64,000 nt of DNA from an uncultured Sphingomonadales bacterium (GCA_947499155.1 CANMND010000008.1:1-64000), one strand, 5' to 3'. Positions 46,775 through 57,288 are shown, counted from the stretch's first letter. Notes: generated by a model from the sequence alone, not told the origin. Numbers and translations are program-made.

Positions 46775-48157
46775 ATGCAAGACGCACCGGTGACGGTTAA
46801 CCACGAAACGTCCATCCTTGATGATGTCAGTGCTGTAACCGAAAATCTTGAAATGGACAGTCGAATCGCAAATTTCGGCATGTCAGGAGCCTTGGCAAAT
46901 CATCTGGCGGAACTCTGGCCAATTGTTGCACCCGCCATGGACCGTGGAATTGATGCTTTTTTTGAATCTCTCCGCAGCAACAAGGAAGCTCATGCCGCCA
47001 TCAATATGGCCGATATCGAGCGACTCAAGCGTCGGCAGGTCGATTTCTGGCGGCACATGTTCACTGGAACAATGGACCGTCGATATGGCCAGGTCATATC
47101 GGAACGCGGGGCCTATATGCACAGAATTGGCCTCCAGCCGCGGTATTTCCTGCCCGCCTACAACGCCATATATGACATACTGGTCGAGACCATCTCAAAC
47201 AGCATTGAGGACAGGGACCATCGCACACGGGCCCTGGTCGCCATCAATCACCATAATTTCCTGCTGAACGAGATCATGTCCGCCACCCACCATGAAATGG
47301 TGCGTGAAGACGCCGCAAAAGTGCTTGAACACCACGGCCATCTGTTTGAACAGGATGTGGTCAGCACCTTAAAAAGCGTAACCGATGCAGCAGGACATAT
47401 GCGCAATGATGCAGAACGGGTGAACGCGGCAATGACCGCCATGTCACATTCAAGCACATCAGTTGCAGATGCTGCCGATTCCAGCGCCGAAAATGTCCGC
47501 ACGGCAGCCGCTGCAGCCGAACAGCTTTCCGCCTCGGTACGGCAAATGGATGAGCAGGTCCGCCGGTCTTCCGATGCCACAAAGGATGCGTCTGGCGAGG
47601 CTGAAACGGCACGGGAGGTGATCAACAGCCTCGCCGGATTTTCCGAGAAAATCGGCCATGTGGTCAAACTGATCGATGATATTGCCAGCCAGACCAATCT
47701 GCTGGCCTTGAATGCCACAATTGAGGCCGCCCGTGCAGGAGAGGCCGGGCGCGGCTTTGCCGTTGTCGCAAACGAGGTAAAAGCACTGGCAGGTCAAACC
47801 GCCCAGGCGACAAAGGAAATCGCAAGCCAGATCGATTCAGTACAAGATGCAACAAGGCAGGCCGTCAGCGCCAATCAGCGCCTTGGCACCAGCATCGACC
47901 GGGTCCATGAAATCGCAACTGAGATTGCCGCCATGATAGGTGAACAAATCGGCGCTATTGATGAAATCGGCCGTGCGGTTGCTGATGCCGCTGAACGCAG
48001 TCAGGATGTCTCCCTGAATATTGCAGAAGTCTCGCACACGGCGAGCGATATTGGCGGCTCCATGGCTGATGTGCGCAGCATTGCGGATAATGTATTTGGC
48101 CTCACCGAAACCCTTTCTGGAAAGATCAACGAGTTTTTGCAGGCTATCCGTACATAA
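46775..48157 (+). CDS. Soluble globin-coupled methyl-accepting chemotaxis protein
   Basis: The 460-residue receptor has no membrane helix. Residues about 25-175 form a protoglobin-like domain (VDFWRHMFTGTMDRRYGQVISERGAYMHRIGLQPRYFLPAYN), and about 185-460 form a receptor cytoplasmic domain with the tip IDDIASQTNLLALNATIEAARAGEAGRGFAVVANEV. In heme-binding members the proximal His lies three residues before the IG of RIG. Here Met115 is at that place and His116 is one residue closer, so heme binding is doubtful. It would signal through CheA/CheW. IcpA-type soluble receptors are the closest idea. Confidence 0.88.
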   Translation: MQDAPVTVNHETSILDDVSAVTENLEMDSRIANFGMSGALANHLAELWPIVAPAMDRGIDAFFESLRSNKEAHAAINMADIERLKRRQVDFWRHMFTGTMDRRYGQVISERGAYMHRIGLQPRYFLPAYNAIYDILVETISNSIEDRDHRTRALVAINHHNFLLNEIMSATHHEMVREDAAKVLEHHGHLFEQDVVSTLKSVTDAAGHMRNDAERVNAAMTAMSHSSTSVADAADSSAENVRTAAAAAEQLSASVRQMDEQVRRSSDATKDASGEAETAREVINSLAGFSEKIGHVVKLIDDIASQTNLLALNATIEAARAGEAGRGFAVVANEVKALAGQTAQATKEIASQIDSVQDATRQAVSANQRLGTSIDRVHEIATEIAAMIGEQIGAIDEIGRAVADAAERSQDVSLNIAEVSHTASDIGGSMADVRSIADNVFGLTETLSGKINEFLQAIRT

Positions 48158-48313
48158 AGCATGCCAGCAGGCTGCCAATAACCGCCAAGAAATCATGACC
48201 AAACCAACCGCAAATGCGGCTTTGGGGCACGCACGGCTGTGGCGTGTTTTCCGTCTGTATGGCCTGTTTGCTGTTTTTACCCCTTTAAGCCCTTGGGCGA
48301 AGGGACTATATAA

Positions 48314-48672
48314 GGGGTGTCGGGAAACCGACTATGGCAGTAAACGATGCGTGAAATAGGCATTATGGACCCGGGGGCGGTACCCGGCGCCTCCACCACA
48401 AAAGTCTGGTAAACAACAAGGACCGGCGGACTTTTCTGATGGGGGCGAAATAGGCTCGACATGTGCTCAAAGACGATATCTTCTGCCCGGTATGGTACCA
48501 CCGTGATGGACCAAATTCATAAATGCCAATGATAACGAGGCATTTGCTGTTGCAGCGTAATCACGGCCTAGCGGCCTAGATTACAGAGCACTAAGCACGG
48601 TTTTCTGGGGTACACCGGGTAACAGAAGTATTCCCGCGGTTCGGAGGGCACCGGTCTCAAAAAGCCCTCCAC
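48314..48672 (+). ncRNA. ssrA: Circularly permuted two-piece tmRNA
   Basis: The acceptor part (about 48314-48398) comes first. It opens with a GTCGG-GAAA-CCGAC hairpin (48319-48332) and ends CGCCTCCACCA (48388-48398). After a removed spacer (48399-48440), the second piece starts GGGGGCG (48441-48447). This pairs with CGCCTCC, including G3-U70, the alanine identity pair. The tag codons run from GCC (48525) to TAA (48558-48560) and encode ANDNEAFAVAA, giving AANDNEAFAVAA with the tRNA alanine. TATATAA (48307-48313) is a candidate -10. The 3' end near 48672 is inferred from a GGAGGGC/GCCCTCC stem. Confidence 0.92.
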
Positions 48673-48877
48673 TCTTCCTGCTTTGTGTTAGTCAAGCCGC
48701 CTGCCACCATAGCTGGGCATGGATTGATGTGGCTTATAAGGCCAATCTTTTTACCCTATGGCGTCAACAAGTCCTTGAAAGCGTCTGGCCAGCACAAAAA
48801 TGGTGGACTATAAGGGCCGCACGCCGCACGTCCGGCCGATTGATTTTAACCACAGAGCATAGGTCCCAAGTCTGTCC

Positions 48878-49393
48878 ATGCCCGAGACTCAGATCAAATA
48901 TGATGAATTGGTGCAAAATGCCCTGCGTGGCGTTGTTCGCGACCTGTTACGCCAGGTCGTTGACAGCGGCCTGCCCGGTGCCCACCATTTTTATATCGCC
49001 TTCAGGACTCGCGCGCCCGGCGTCGATATCCCCGAGCACCTGAAACAGCGCTATCCCGATGATATGACCATTGTCGTCCAGCATCGCTTCTGGGGGCTTG
49101 AGGTCCATGACGACCATTTTGCCATTGGCCTGTCATTCAACCACAAGCCAGAGCGGCTGGTGATCCCCTTTGATGCTGTAGTTGGTTTTGTTGATCCTTC
49201 GGTGCAGTTTGCGCTGCAATTCCAGGATAATGACGAAATGTCTGCAGACGGGGATACCTCTGATCTGGATATGCTGGAAAAGGGGGAACCGGATACGGAT
49301 CCAGACACAGCTTTGGATAATCCAACCACAAGTCCTGCATCTGAAGAAGGCGACAATGTCGTCACCCTTGACGCCTTTCGCAAGAAGACCTGA
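48878..49393 (+). CDS. sspB: ClpXP adaptor SspB, alphaproteobacterial type
   Basis: The 171-residue protein has the SspB-alpha fold (about 5-115; YDELVQNALRGVVRDLLRQV, FYIAFRTRAPGVDIPEHLK, and MTIVVQHRFWGLEVHDDHFAIGLSF). An acidic flexible linker follows, and the C-terminal NVVTLDAFRKKT motif docks on ClpX. It delivers ssrA-tagged proteins to ClpXP. It lies about 200 bases after the tmRNA gene. A strong terminator follows. Confidence 0.92.
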   Translation: MPETQIKYDELVQNALRGVVRDLLRQVVDSGLPGAHHFYIAFRTRAPGVDIPEHLKQRYPDDMTIVVQHRFWGLEVHDDHFAIGLSFNHKPERLVIPFDAVVGFVDPSVQFALQFQDNDEMSADGDTSDLDMLEKGEPDTDPDTALDNPTTSPASEEGDNVVTLDAFRKKT

Positions 49394-49399
49394 ATTAAA

Positions 49400-49438
49400 A
49401 GCGCCCGACCATCTATGGTTCGAGGCGCTATTTCTTTA
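49400..49438 (+). terminator. Terminator of sspB
   Basis: AGCGCC-CGACC (from 49400) pairs with GGTTCG-A-GGCGCT (to 49429), followed by ATTTCTTT. Confidence 0.85.
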
Positions 49439-49467
49439 CACATTTTCCATGATCGAGGAGATATGAC

Positions 49468-50868
49468 ATGGTCAGGAATGGTGTGCGCATCGAGCGCGAT
49501 ACCTTCGGAGAACTTGAGGTTCCGGCAGATCGCTACTGGGGGGCGCAAACCCAACGCTCCTTGATGAACTTCCCGATCAGTGACGAAGTCATGCCACGTC
49601 CTGTCATTCGCGCCCTCGGCATTGTAAAACAAGGTGCGGCCAGGGCCAATATGGCGCTTGGCAATCTCGACACCCGCATAGGCAATGCAATTGTAGACGC
49701 GGCACAAGATGTGATTGACGGCAAGCTATACGACCATTTCCCGCTGGTGGTCTGGCAAACAGGATCTGGCACCCAATCCAACATGAATGCCAATGAAGTG
49801 ATCGCAAATCGTGGCATTGAGCTGTTGGGCGGCACGCTTGGCTCAAAGGATCCGGTTCACCCCAACGATCATTGCAACCGCTCCCAAAGCTCGAACGATA
49901 CCTTCCCCACCGCCATGCATGTGGCTGTCGCACAAGAGATCAATCACCAACTGCTGCCTGCCCTAGAGCATTTGCATGATGCACTGGCAACAAAGGCTGC
50001 GGATTTTGCGTCCATCGTCAAAATCGGGCGCACCCATTTGCAGGATGCAACGCCCCTCACCCTTGGCCAGGAATTTTCCGGCTATGTCCATCAGGTTAAA
50101 AACTCTATCCGCCGCCTGAAGGATACGCTGCCGGCGCTTTACCAGTTGGCGCAAGGGGGAACTGCGGTTGGGACCGGACTTAATGCCAAGCCCGGTTTTG
50201 CCGAACGGGTGGCACAGGAAATTGCAGACATCACCGGCCTGCCTTTCGTAACTGCGGAAAACAAGTTTGAGGCCCTCGCCGCCCATGACGCAATGGTAGA
50301 GACATCCGGCGCTCTTAACACGACAGCCGTCTCTCTCACCAAAATCGCCAATGACATACGCCTGCTTGGCTCTGGCCCCCGCTGCGGCCTTGGTGAGCTT
50401 GTGCTCCCTGAAAACGAGCCGGGATCATCGATCATGCCGGGCAAGGTCAATCCCACCCAGTCAGAAGCCTTGACCATGCTGTGCGCGCAGGTGATGGGCA
50501 ACCATGTCGCTGTGACTTTTGGCGGGGCCAACGGCCATATGGAGCTGAACGTATATAAGACAATGATGGTCTATAACGTGCTTCAGTCTATCCGCCTGCT
50601 TGCCGATGGCGCGGTGTCCTTCACTGATCGCTGTATCGTGGGCATTGAGGCCGATGAGAACCGGATTGAGACATTGCTGAACGAGTCGCTGATGCTGGTA
50701 ACGGCCCTTGCCCCTTCGATCGGTTATGACAAGGCAGCAGAAGTCGCGAAAAACGCTCATTTGAAAGGGACCACCCTTAAGGCCTCTGCCCTTGAGCTTG
50801 GCTATGTCACCGAGGCGGAATTTGACCGCGTGGTACGTCCGGAAGATATGGTCCATCCCTCAGCCTGA
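49468..50868 (+). CDS. fumC: Class II fumarate hydratase
   Basis: The 466-residue enzyme has the fumarase/aspartase fold with the C signature [23 protein letters not shown], and [13 protein letters not shown]. It is the iron-independent, heat-stable fumarase. ATG at 49468 follows GAGGAG. Its stop overlaps the next start by one base. Confidence 0.96.
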   Translation: MVRNGVRIERDTFGELEVPADRYWGAQTQRSLMNFPISDEVMPRPVIRALGIVKQGAARANMALGNLDTRIGNAIVDAAQDVIDGKLYDHFPLVVWQTGSGTQSNMNANEVIANRGIELLGGTLGSKDPVHPNDHCNRSQSSNDTFPTAMHVAVAQEINHQLLPALEHLHDALATKAADFASIVKIGRTHLQDATPLTLGQEFSGYVHQVKNSIRRLKDTLPALYQLAQGGTAVGTGLNAKPGFAERVAQEIADITGLPFVTAENKFEALAAHDAMVETSGALNTTAVSLTKIANDIRLLGSGPRCGLGELVLPENEPGSSIMPGKVNPTQSEALTMLCAQVMGNHVAVTFGGANGHMELNVYKTMMVYNVLQSIRLLADGAVSFTDRCIVGIEADENRIETLLNESLMLVTALAPSIGYDKAAEVAKNAHLKGTTLKASALELGYVTEAEFDRVVRPEDMVHPSA

Positions 50869-51140
50869 TGACAATCATTCAGAAATCCGGCCCGGAGAAA
50901 CGGTCGGTGCTCATTAAAGGGCACCGCACCAGCATTTCTCTTGAGCCGGAATTCTGGAATGAACTGCAACGTCTGGCGAGAGAGCGCGGCTTATCCATCA
51001 ATATGCTGGTCAGCGAAATCGATGATCGGCGTGACACAAACCTGTCGTCCGCATTACGTCTTTATGTTTTAAAAATGCTTCAGGAAGAAGTAGCAGGGCT
51101 TACGCAAAAGTCAGACGTACAGTCCCATTTACCAGACTGA
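50868..51140 (+). CDS. Ribbon-helix-helix domain protein (RHH_4)
   Basis: The 90-residue protein has a ribbon strand, KRSVLIKGHRTSISLEPEFWNEL, followed by two helices, a pattern of the RHH_4 family of small DNA-binding proteins common in alphaproteobacteria. It starts at the fumC stop (TGATG), so it may be translated with fumC. No known target. Confidence 0.8.
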   Translation: MTIIQKSGPEKRSVLIKGHRTSISLEPEFWNELQRLARERGLSINMLVSEIDDRRDTNLSSALRLYVLKMLQEEVAGLTQKSDVQSHLPD

Positions 51141-51142
51141 AT

Positions 51143-51667
51143 TCACGCGTCCGTTTTACCAGAGACACCAGGGATAGGCATGACATTGATGCCCTCTTCC
51201 ACAAGTTCTGCGGTTTCTTCCATACTGGCCTCACCATAGATGCCGCGCTCATCGGTTTCACCATAGTGCATGCGGCGCGCCTCTTCGGCAAAACGGTCGC
51301 CGACATAGTCGCAGGTTTTCTCCACATGCTTGCGGATCTTGCCAAAAACGGATCTAAGCTCATGCTCGATTTCTGCAGGCAGTCCAGGTGCATTGATCGC
51401 TTGCGCCACCGACCCGTCTTCCGAAGTCGATGCGATCATAACGCCGCCCTGCGCTGCACGGCCGTCATGGTTCATATGAGACTCATCGCTGGATTTCCCA
51501 GTTGACCGCGCAAGATGCGGGGCAGAAAACCCTTTTTTCACATCATCAGAACCACAGTCAGGACAATTCACGATCCCGGCGTCGATCTGCTGCGAGAAGT
51601 CCTCGTGAGACCGAAACCAGCCTTCAAAACTGTGACCCAGAGCACAATGCAGGTCGAATACAATCAT
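51143..51667 (-). CDS. DUF1178 family protein
   Basis: The 174-residue protein begins MIVFDLHCALGHSFEGWFRS and has CPDCGSDDVKKGFSAPHLAR. The two CxxC-like sites resemble a zinc ribbon, as in DUF1178. An acidic C-terminal half includes DERGIYGEASMEETAELVEEG. The function is unknown. It overlaps the upstream nitrilase gene and is part of the conserved cluster nitrilase-glutaredoxin-ComF. An extra ATG at 51670 gives a one-residue longer alternative. Confidence 0.85.
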   Translation of the reverse strand: MIVFDLHCALGHSFEGWFRSHEDFSQQIDAGIVNCPDCGSDDVKKGFSAPHLARSTGKSSDESHMNHDGRAAQGGVMIASTSEDGSVAQAINAPGLPAEIEHELRSVFGKIRKHVEKTCDYVGDRFAEEARRMHYGETDERGIYGEASMEETAELVEEGINVMPIPGVSGKTDA

Positions 51668-52524
51668 CATATACTCCCGGTGCGTGGTCTTGTCCCCACC
51701 GACACCACGTCCAACAACGTTCGGCCATGATCAAGCGCGGGTATCCGCTTTCTGGCCTTTTGTACTTCGGACAGATCAATAGTTGCCAGCGTCACGCCAC
51801 AGGCACGTCCGCCATCAGCCACTATCTCTCCCCACGGCCCGACAATCAATGAATGCCCATATGTCTTGCGGCCATCCTCATGGTGCCCGGTTTGGGCCGG
51901 AGCCACAACATATGCGCCTGTCTCTATCGCTCTGGCGCGCAATAGCACATGCCAGTGCGCTTCTCCAGTCACTTGTGTAAAGGCAGCCGGAACCACCAGT
52001 ATCTGTGCGCCCGCATTTGCCAGCGTCCGATACAGTGCCGCAAAGCGCACATCATAACAAATGCTGAGGCCAATCGAGGCCATGTCCGTATGGGCAATGA
52101 CCGCCTTGTCCCCGGCCTTGTAGGTCTGTGATTCCCGATAGCTTTCACCGCTACCCAAGGCGACATCAAACAAATGCACCTTGTCATATTGTGCGATGAT
52201 CTCCCCATCGGGGCCAATCAGGAATGACCTGTTGGCAAGACGTTGCCCCTTCTCAACCAGAATCGGCAGTGATCCGATGAGAAGAGTAATGCCAAGTTCT
52301 TTGGCAAGCGCCCTGAATACCGTCAGGCATTCATCATCCTCCTGACGCTTAACCTTCGCCATGACACCTGCACGGTCGCGGTCCATCAGGGTCGTCATTT
52401 CCGGTGTTGCGATAAAGTCCGCCCCACCGGCTGCCGCCTCACGAATATAAGCTGATGCCGTCGCCACATTATCCGCCATATTGCGGGTGGACGTCATCTG
52501 TACAAGCCCAACTGTAAAAGTCAT
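51667..52524 (-). CDS. Carbon-nitrogen hydrolase (Nit1-type)
   Basis: The 285-residue protein has the nitrilase triad: Glu in IATPEMTTLMDRDR, Lys in QYDKVHLFDV and Cys in GLSICYDVRFAALYR. The Nit1 group cleans up deaminated glutathione. A GTG at 52530 is a possible alternative start. It lies between glutaredoxin and DUF1178 genes. Confidence 0.9.
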   Translation of the reverse strand: MTFTVGLVQMTSTRNMADNVATASAYIREAAAGGADFIATPEMTTLMDRDRAGVMAKVKRQEDDECLTVFRALAKELGITLLIGSLPILVEKGQRLANRSFLIGPDGEIIAQYDKVHLFDVALGSGESYRESQTYKAGDKAVIAHTDMASIGLSICYDVRFAALYRTLANAGAQILVVPAAFTQVTGEAHWHVLLRARAIETGAYVVAPAQTGHHEDGRKTYGHSLIVGPWGEIVADGGRACGVTLATIDLSEVQKARKRIPALDHGRTLLDVVSVGTRPRTGSI

Positions 52525-52533
52525 GGGCACGGA

Positions 52534-52791
52534 TCAGGCGCCCAGCAAGGCATCCAACTCGCCTTTTCTATCCAGCGCCACAAGATCATCACAGCCGCCC
52601 ACATGCCGCTCACCAATAAAAATCTGCGGCACAGTGGATGCGCCATTTGCCCGTTTTATCATCTCGGCGCGCAGGGCAGCATTGCCCCCAATTCCAATTT
52701 CACGAAAAGCCTGATTCTTACTTTTCAGAAGACCTTTGGCACGAACACAATAAGGGCACCAGTCTTTCGTATAAATTACGACATCAGCCAT
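52534..52791 (-). CDS. grxC: Glutaredoxin 3
   Basis: The 85-residue thioredoxin-fold protein has the CPYCVRAK dithiol active site, STVPQIFIGERHVGGCDDL, and a strong GGAGGT before ATG. It reduces disulfides with glutathione. It lies upstream of the nitrilase in a conserved alphaproteobacterial cluster. Confidence 0.95.
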   Translation of the reverse strand: MADVVIYTKDWCPYCVRAKGLLKSKNQAFREIGIGGNAALRAEMIKRANGASTVPQIFIGERHVGGCDDLVALDRKGELDALLGA

Positions 52792-52828
52792 AATACCTCC
52801 ACAAGGATCAAATCGGATCAGTCCAAGG

Positions 52829-53584
52829 CTATATCGTGGCTTGCCCCGGAGTTACAACCCGGGCCAGCGTTAAAACAAGGATCGAGGCCGCGCCCGCCTT
52901 TCGCAAGCAGGATGTGCACGCCTCAACCGTTGCCCCGGTTGTCAGAACATCGTCCACCAGCAAGACATGCCGACCTGCGACAGCTGCTGCCTTGCCCCGT
53001 CGTGTACGGAATGCATCTCTCACATTGCGGGCACGTTGCGCCCGGTTCAGGCCACCCTGGCTAGTGGTGCGCTTGCAGCGTTCCAGCAAATAGGGAGACC
53101 ACGGCAAGCCGCTGATGGATGATAGTGAGCGGGCGAGTAAAGCGGACTGATTATAGCGGCGGGAAAACAGGCGTCCGCGATGCAAGGGCACAGGCACGAT
53201 AAGATCGGCCTGTTCCAGACAGTCCTGACCAGCCTGCGCCATAATTTGCGCAAGCGAAGGAGATGTTTCAGTCCGGTCACCATGCTTGAAGGACAAAATC
53301 AGCTTGCGGCTGGCATCATCATAAACAAGTGCACTGACCGCCTTGTCATAGGTTGGCGGGCGCGCAAGACATGCCCCGCACAGGCTGCTGTCCGGCAAGG
53401 CATAATCAAACGGATAGCCGCACAAACGACATCTGGGATTGGTTATAAAGCGCAGACCACTCCAGCAGGAAGCGCATAGCGTGCCTTGCTTTTGCACCTC
53501 TTCGCCGCAGCCATAACAACGTGGCGGCAAAAGCAGGTCAAGCATACGGTTCGCTTGATATTTGAATGTGTCCACTGGCTTCAT
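52829..53584 (-). CDS. ComF family protein
   Basis: The 251-residue protein has an N-terminal zinc-finger-like double zinc ribbon (CYGCGEEVQ..CASCW..CRLCGYPF..CGACL) and a C-terminal phosphoribosyltransferase-like domain with VLLVDDVLTTGATV. ComF is associated with DNA uptake in some bacteria. It also occurs widely in non-competent ones, so competence should not be assumed. Confidence 0.88.
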   Translation of the reverse strand: MKPVDTFKYQANRMLDLLLPPRCYGCGEEVQKQGTLCASCWSGLRFITNPRCRLCGYPFDYALPDSSLCGACLARPPTYDKAVSALVYDDASRKLILSFKHGDRTETSPSLAQIMAQAGQDCLEQADLIVPVPLHRGRLFSRRYNQSALLARSLSSISGLPWSPYLLERCKRTTSQGGLNRAQRARNVRDAFRTRRGKAAAVAGRHVLLVDDVLTTGATVEACTSCLRKAGAASILVLTLARVVTPGQATI

Positions 53585-53675
53585 GAAGACGACATTAAAA
53601 GACTTTATCGCCTTTTCGCATCCTCAAAAGTATCCCAGTGACACAATGCCCCGATCCAGCATATGCCGGGCTGTC

Positions 53676-55556
53676 CTAGACTACGCCATACGATCTGCGG
53701 GCTTTAGGGTTACGATTGTCTTCTTCAAACAGCCCTGCCAGTTGTTCGGTCATGACGCCGCCCAGTTGTTCGGCATCCAATATAGTGACGGCACGGCGAT
53801 AATAGCGGGTGACATCATGGCCGATGCCAATGGCGATCAGTTCCACATCCGAACGGGTCTCGATCCAGCCGATAACCTGGCGCAGATGCTTTTCAAGATA
53901 GGTGCCTGTATTGACGGACAGGGTGGAATCGTCCACGGGTGCGCCATCAGAAATCACCATCAAGATGCGGCGCTCTTCCGGCCGGGCGAGAAGGCGACTG
54001 TGCGCCCACAACAGGGCCTCGCCATCAATATTCTCTTTCAGCAGGCCCTCTCGCATCATCAGACCCAGATTGCGTCTCGCCCGCCGCAGGGGAACATCTG
54101 CGGGTTTATAGATGATATGACGCAGGTCGTTGAGACGGCCAGGTGCGGCGGGTTTTCCCTGATTGAGCCACTTCTCCCGACACTGGCCACCTTTCCAGGC
54201 TCTGGTGGTAAAGCCCAGTATCTCGGTTTTGACACCGCAGCGCTCAAGGGTTCTTGCCAGAATATCCGCCGAGATTGCAGCAATGGAAATGGGCCGCCCG
54301 CGCATGGACCCTGAATTGTCCAAAAGCAGCGTTACCACCGTATCCCGGAAATCCATTTCGGTTTCGACCTTGAAGGACAGCGGATGAAGGGGATCTGTCA
54401 CGACCCGGCTTAACCGTCCGCTATCCAGAACACCTTCTTCCAGATCGAAGTCCCAGCGCCGGTTCTGCTGTGCCATCAAACGGCGTTGCAGGCGGTTGGC
54501 AAGTTTTGTCACAGCCCCTGACAGATGCTGCATCTGCTGGTCAAGATAACTGCGCAAGCGGTCAAGCTCTTCACTTTCACACAAGTCTTCTGCGCGAATC
54601 ACTTCGTCAAATTCAGTGGTGAACGCCTTGTATAACGGGCTGTCTGGCATGCCTGTCTGGGGATGGTTGGATCGTCTGGACGGAGACCCTTCCACGCCCT
54701 CTTCCATCATCTCATTGTCATGCTCGTCTTCGCCTTCCACCTCGACAGCATCGCCGCCTTCTGCATCGGCAGCGCTGATATCATCTTCAGACTGTTCAGG
54801 CGTACCGGATTCACCATCCTCATCCTCGCCCTCACCTTCACCTTCCGCATCCAGTTCCTGTTCGCCATCGGCTGGCGGCACATCATCATCAGGACTTTCT
54901 TCCGGTTGCGGGTCGTGCTCCAGATCATCTGCCAGATCGAGATCAGACAGCAAACCACGCAGGCAGCGGGCAAAGCCTGCCTGATCCTCCATAACCGATG
55001 GCAGGGTATCAAGCCTTGCCCCCACGCGCTCTTCCACCCAGTCACGCATAAGGCCAAGTGCCGCGTCTGCCGCTGCGGGGGATGGCTCCCCGGTCAGGCG
55101 TTCACGGGCAAGGAGACCAATAATATCAGGCAGGGCAACATCACCAGGCTCCAGAACTTTCGCCAGCCCCTCAAGACGGCACCGGCTTTCAAGAGCATGA
55201 CGCAGATTGGCTTTCACCCCATCCATTTGTGCTGCGCCAATGGATTCAACCCGGGCCTGCTCCACCGCGTCATAGACCGCCCGTGCCACATCGCCTGATG
55301 GTGCGTTTTTCAGGTGAATCTTTGGGTCATGATGGCGAAGACGCATGGCAAAGCCATCGGCCATGCCTCGCATTTCAGCAATTTCATCAGGCGGCAGGCT
55401 GCGAGATGGCGCCTTTAGCCGCAAGTTCTGGCCAGAAAGACCGGGCCTGTCTGGCCCATAGGTCACCTCAAGATCGGGCTCCTCGGCCAAAGCTCGGGTT
55501 GCCCCTGCCAGAACGCGCCTGAACAGGTCTGCTGCGGATGTATCGGACCCTGCCAT
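53676..55556 (-). CDS. cobT: Cobaltochelatase subunit CobT
   Basis: The 626-residue protein has a helical N-terminal part, a strongly acidic central region ([16 protein letters not shown] and neighbours) and a C-terminal von Willebrand A domain with the MIDAS motif DNSGSM. With CobS and CobN it inserts cobalt into hydrogenobyrinic acid diamide in aerobic B12 synthesis, or acts in a nucleotide-driven chelatase-like complex. CobN is not in this window. The gene follows cobS by 23 bases. Confidence 0.9.
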   Translation of the reverse strand: MAGSDTSAADLFRRVLAGATRALAEEPDLEVTYGPDRPGLSGQNLRLKAPSRSLPPDEIAEMRGMADGFAMRLRHHDPKIHLKNAPSGDVARAVYDAVEQARVESIGAAQMDGVKANLRHALESRCRLEGLAKVLEPGDVALPDIIGLLARERLTGEPSPAAADAALGLMRDWVEERVGARLDTLPSVMEDQAGFARCLRGLLSDLDLADDLEHDPQPEESPDDDVPPADGEQELDAEGEGEGEDEDGESGTPEQSEDDISAADAEGGDAVEVEGEDEHDNEMMEEGVEGSPSRRSNHPQTGMPDSPLYKAFTTEFDEVIRAEDLCESEELDRLRSYLDQQMQHLSGAVTKLANRLQRRLMAQQNRRWDFDLEEGVLDSGRLSRVVTDPLHPLSFKVETEMDFRDTVVTLLLDNSGSMRGRPISIAAISADILARTLERCGVKTEILGFTTRAWKGGQCREKWLNQGKPAAPGRLNDLRHIIYKPADVPLRRARRNLGLMMREGLLKENIDGEALLWAHSRLLARPEERRILMVISDGAPVDDSTLSVNTGTYLEKHLRQVIGWIETRSDVELIAIGIGHDVTRYYRRAVTILDAEQLGGVMTEQLAGLFEEDNRNPKARRSYGVV

Positions 55557-55579
55557 AATTAAAACCGCTCTATGAGACG

Positions 55580-56572
55580 TCAGACGGCATGCGCAATATC
55601 AGGCGCAGAGTGAGGCAGATCCTCGCCAAAACAGCGCTGATAATATTCAGCCACCAGTGCCCGTTCCGCCTCATCGCACTTGTTAAGGAAACTGACACGG
55701 AAGGCGAACCCAATGTCATTGAATATCTCTGTGTTCTGCGCCCATGTGAGAACGGTACGTGGACTCATCACTGTTGAGATATCTCCGGCAATAAACCCCG
55801 CCCGCGTCAGGTCCGCCACCCGCACCATCTGGCTCACGAGCTTTTTGCCAGCGTCCGTCTGATAGGCGGGAACCTTGGCCAGCACGATCTCCATTTCGGT
55901 GTCATGGGGCAGGTAATTCAGCGTTACCACAACGTTCCAGCGGTCCATCTGGCCCTGGTTGATCTGCTGGGTGCCATGATAAAGACCCGTGGTATCGCCC
56001 AGACCAACGGTATTGGCCGTCGCAAACAGGCGAAAGGCCGGGTGCGGACGAATGACGCGGTTCTGGTCAAGCAGGGTCAGCCGCCCTTCCACTTCCAGCA
56101 CCCTTTGTATGACAAACATCACATCGGGGCGCCCTGCATCATATTCATCAAAAACAAGGGCTGTAGGTGATTGCAGGGCCCAGGGCAGAAGGCCTTCGCG
56201 AAACTCGGTCACCTGCTTGCCGTCACGCAGGACAATCGCGTCCTTTCCTACAAGGTCAATCCGGCTGATATGGCTGTCAAGATTGATCCGTACACATGGC
56301 CAGTTAAGCCGTGCTGCCACTTGTTCGATATGGGTTGATTTTCCCGTACCGTGATAACCCTGGATCATAACACGGCGATTAAAGGCAAATCCTGCAAGGA
56401 TTGCAGCCGTGGTTTCCTTGTCGAACACATAGGTCGGATCAATATCGGGGACGTGTTCCGTCTTTTCCGAAAAGGCGGGTACCGTCATGTCCAGATCAAT
56501 GCCAAAAACCTCACGCGAGGAAATTTGGATATCCGGCAGGCCGGTCACATTTGTTTTATCGGAAACACTCAC
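55580..56572 (-). CDS. cobS: Cobaltochelatase subunit CobS, AAA+ ATPase
   Basis: The 330-residue MoxR-like AAA protein has Walker [10 protein letters not shown] (72-80), Walker [11 protein letters not shown], and a sensor FATANTVG. It binds CobT in a ring that powers CobN. The start is GTG at 56572, with GGAGA upstream. In many relatives a J-domain gene sits between bolA and cobS; here it is absent. Confidence 0.9.
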   Translation of the reverse strand: MSVSDKTNVTGLPDIQISSREVFGIDLDMTVPAFSEKTEHVPDIDPTYVFDKETTAAILAGFAFNRRVMIQGYHGTGKSTHIEQVAARLNWPCVRINLDSHISRIDLVGKDAIVLRDGKQVTEFREGLLPWALQSPTALVFDEYDAGRPDVMFVIQRVLEVEGRLTLLDQNRVIRPHPAFRLFATANTVGLGDTTGLYHGTQQINQGQMDRWNVVVTLNYLPHDTEMEIVLAKVPAYQTDAGKKLVSQMVRVADLTRAGFIAGDISTVMSPRTVLTWAQNTEIFNDIGFAFRVSFLNKCDEAERALVAEYYQRCFGEDLPHSAPDIAHAV

Positions 56573-56829
56573 AAAAGATTCTCCACTCTCCAGATTCCTG
56601 CCACTGTCACTTTGGTTTTGGTCCGTCTCAGTGCCAAATATGCCCTGTCCGGTCCGCGTCTGGAATTTTTCTGGCCCTTTATGTCCAAGGTAACGCCGGT
56701 AGAATCAAGACCTCATCTTGTCATTGAGATTCCAACGACAGACTTCCGCATCCCTTCTATATCGGCTATCCCATAGAGCCATACAAGCACACCCTGTGTC
56801 ACTGACCCAAGAAGATCGAAGGACAGGCC

Positions 56830-57120
56830 ATGTCAAATCAGACACTTGGTACCATTGGTACCGCCCTTCATAACAAGCTGGTCAAGGCCTTTGCCCCTGA
56901 CCATATCAGGCTCAGCGACGAATCACACAAGCATATCGGACATGCTGGCCACAGGCCCGATGGCGAAAGCCATTTTCATCTGGAGATGGAAAGCGCTGCC
57001 TTTAGCGGCAAAAGTCGCGTAGAACGCCAGCGTATGGTGTATAGTCTTCTCGCTGAAGAACTGAAAGAGCGCGTTCATGCCCTGAGCCTGCGCCTTTCAG
57101 CGCCCGATGACAGAAAATAG
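56830..57120 (+). CDS. bolA: BolA family protein
   Basis: The 96-residue protein has the BolA fold: TALHNKLVKAFAPDHIRLSDES, HAGHRPDGESHFHLEME with conserved His for Fe-S/glutaredoxin binding, and QRMVYSLLAEELKERVHALSLR. BolA proteins partner monothiol glutaredoxins in Fe-S handling and stress morphology. It is divergent from cobS. Confidence 0.92.
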   Translation: MSNQTLGTIGTALHNKLVKAFAPDHIRLSDESHKHIGHAGHRPDGESHFHLEMESAAFSGKSRVERQRMVYSLLAEELKERVHALSLRLSAPDDRK

Positions 57121-57288
57121 CCCTATGCCAAGACTTGACGGCAAGAGAGCTACGGTGTAAACGCCCCTCTTCTGTGGTACGTTATGTCCCCTGGGTCATA
57201 CAAGCCATGTAAATTTCATGCGGCCACCTCAATTTAGAGAGTGTTCGCAAGAGACGTCAGAAAAGCGAAAAGCAAGAAGGATCGAGAC

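Noticed and set aside
48021-48359. Plus-strand frame running into the tmRNA gene
   Set aside because: It overlaps the chemoreceptor gene end and the start of the tmRNA acceptor piece; no coding signal.
54616-54984. Plus-strand frame coding a serine/proline-rich protein
   Set aside because: It is the antisense reading of the acidic repeat in cobT and reflects only codon bias.
56573-56829. Possible J-domain remnant between cobS and bolA
   Set aside because: I could not find an HPD or a J-domain pattern on either strand.
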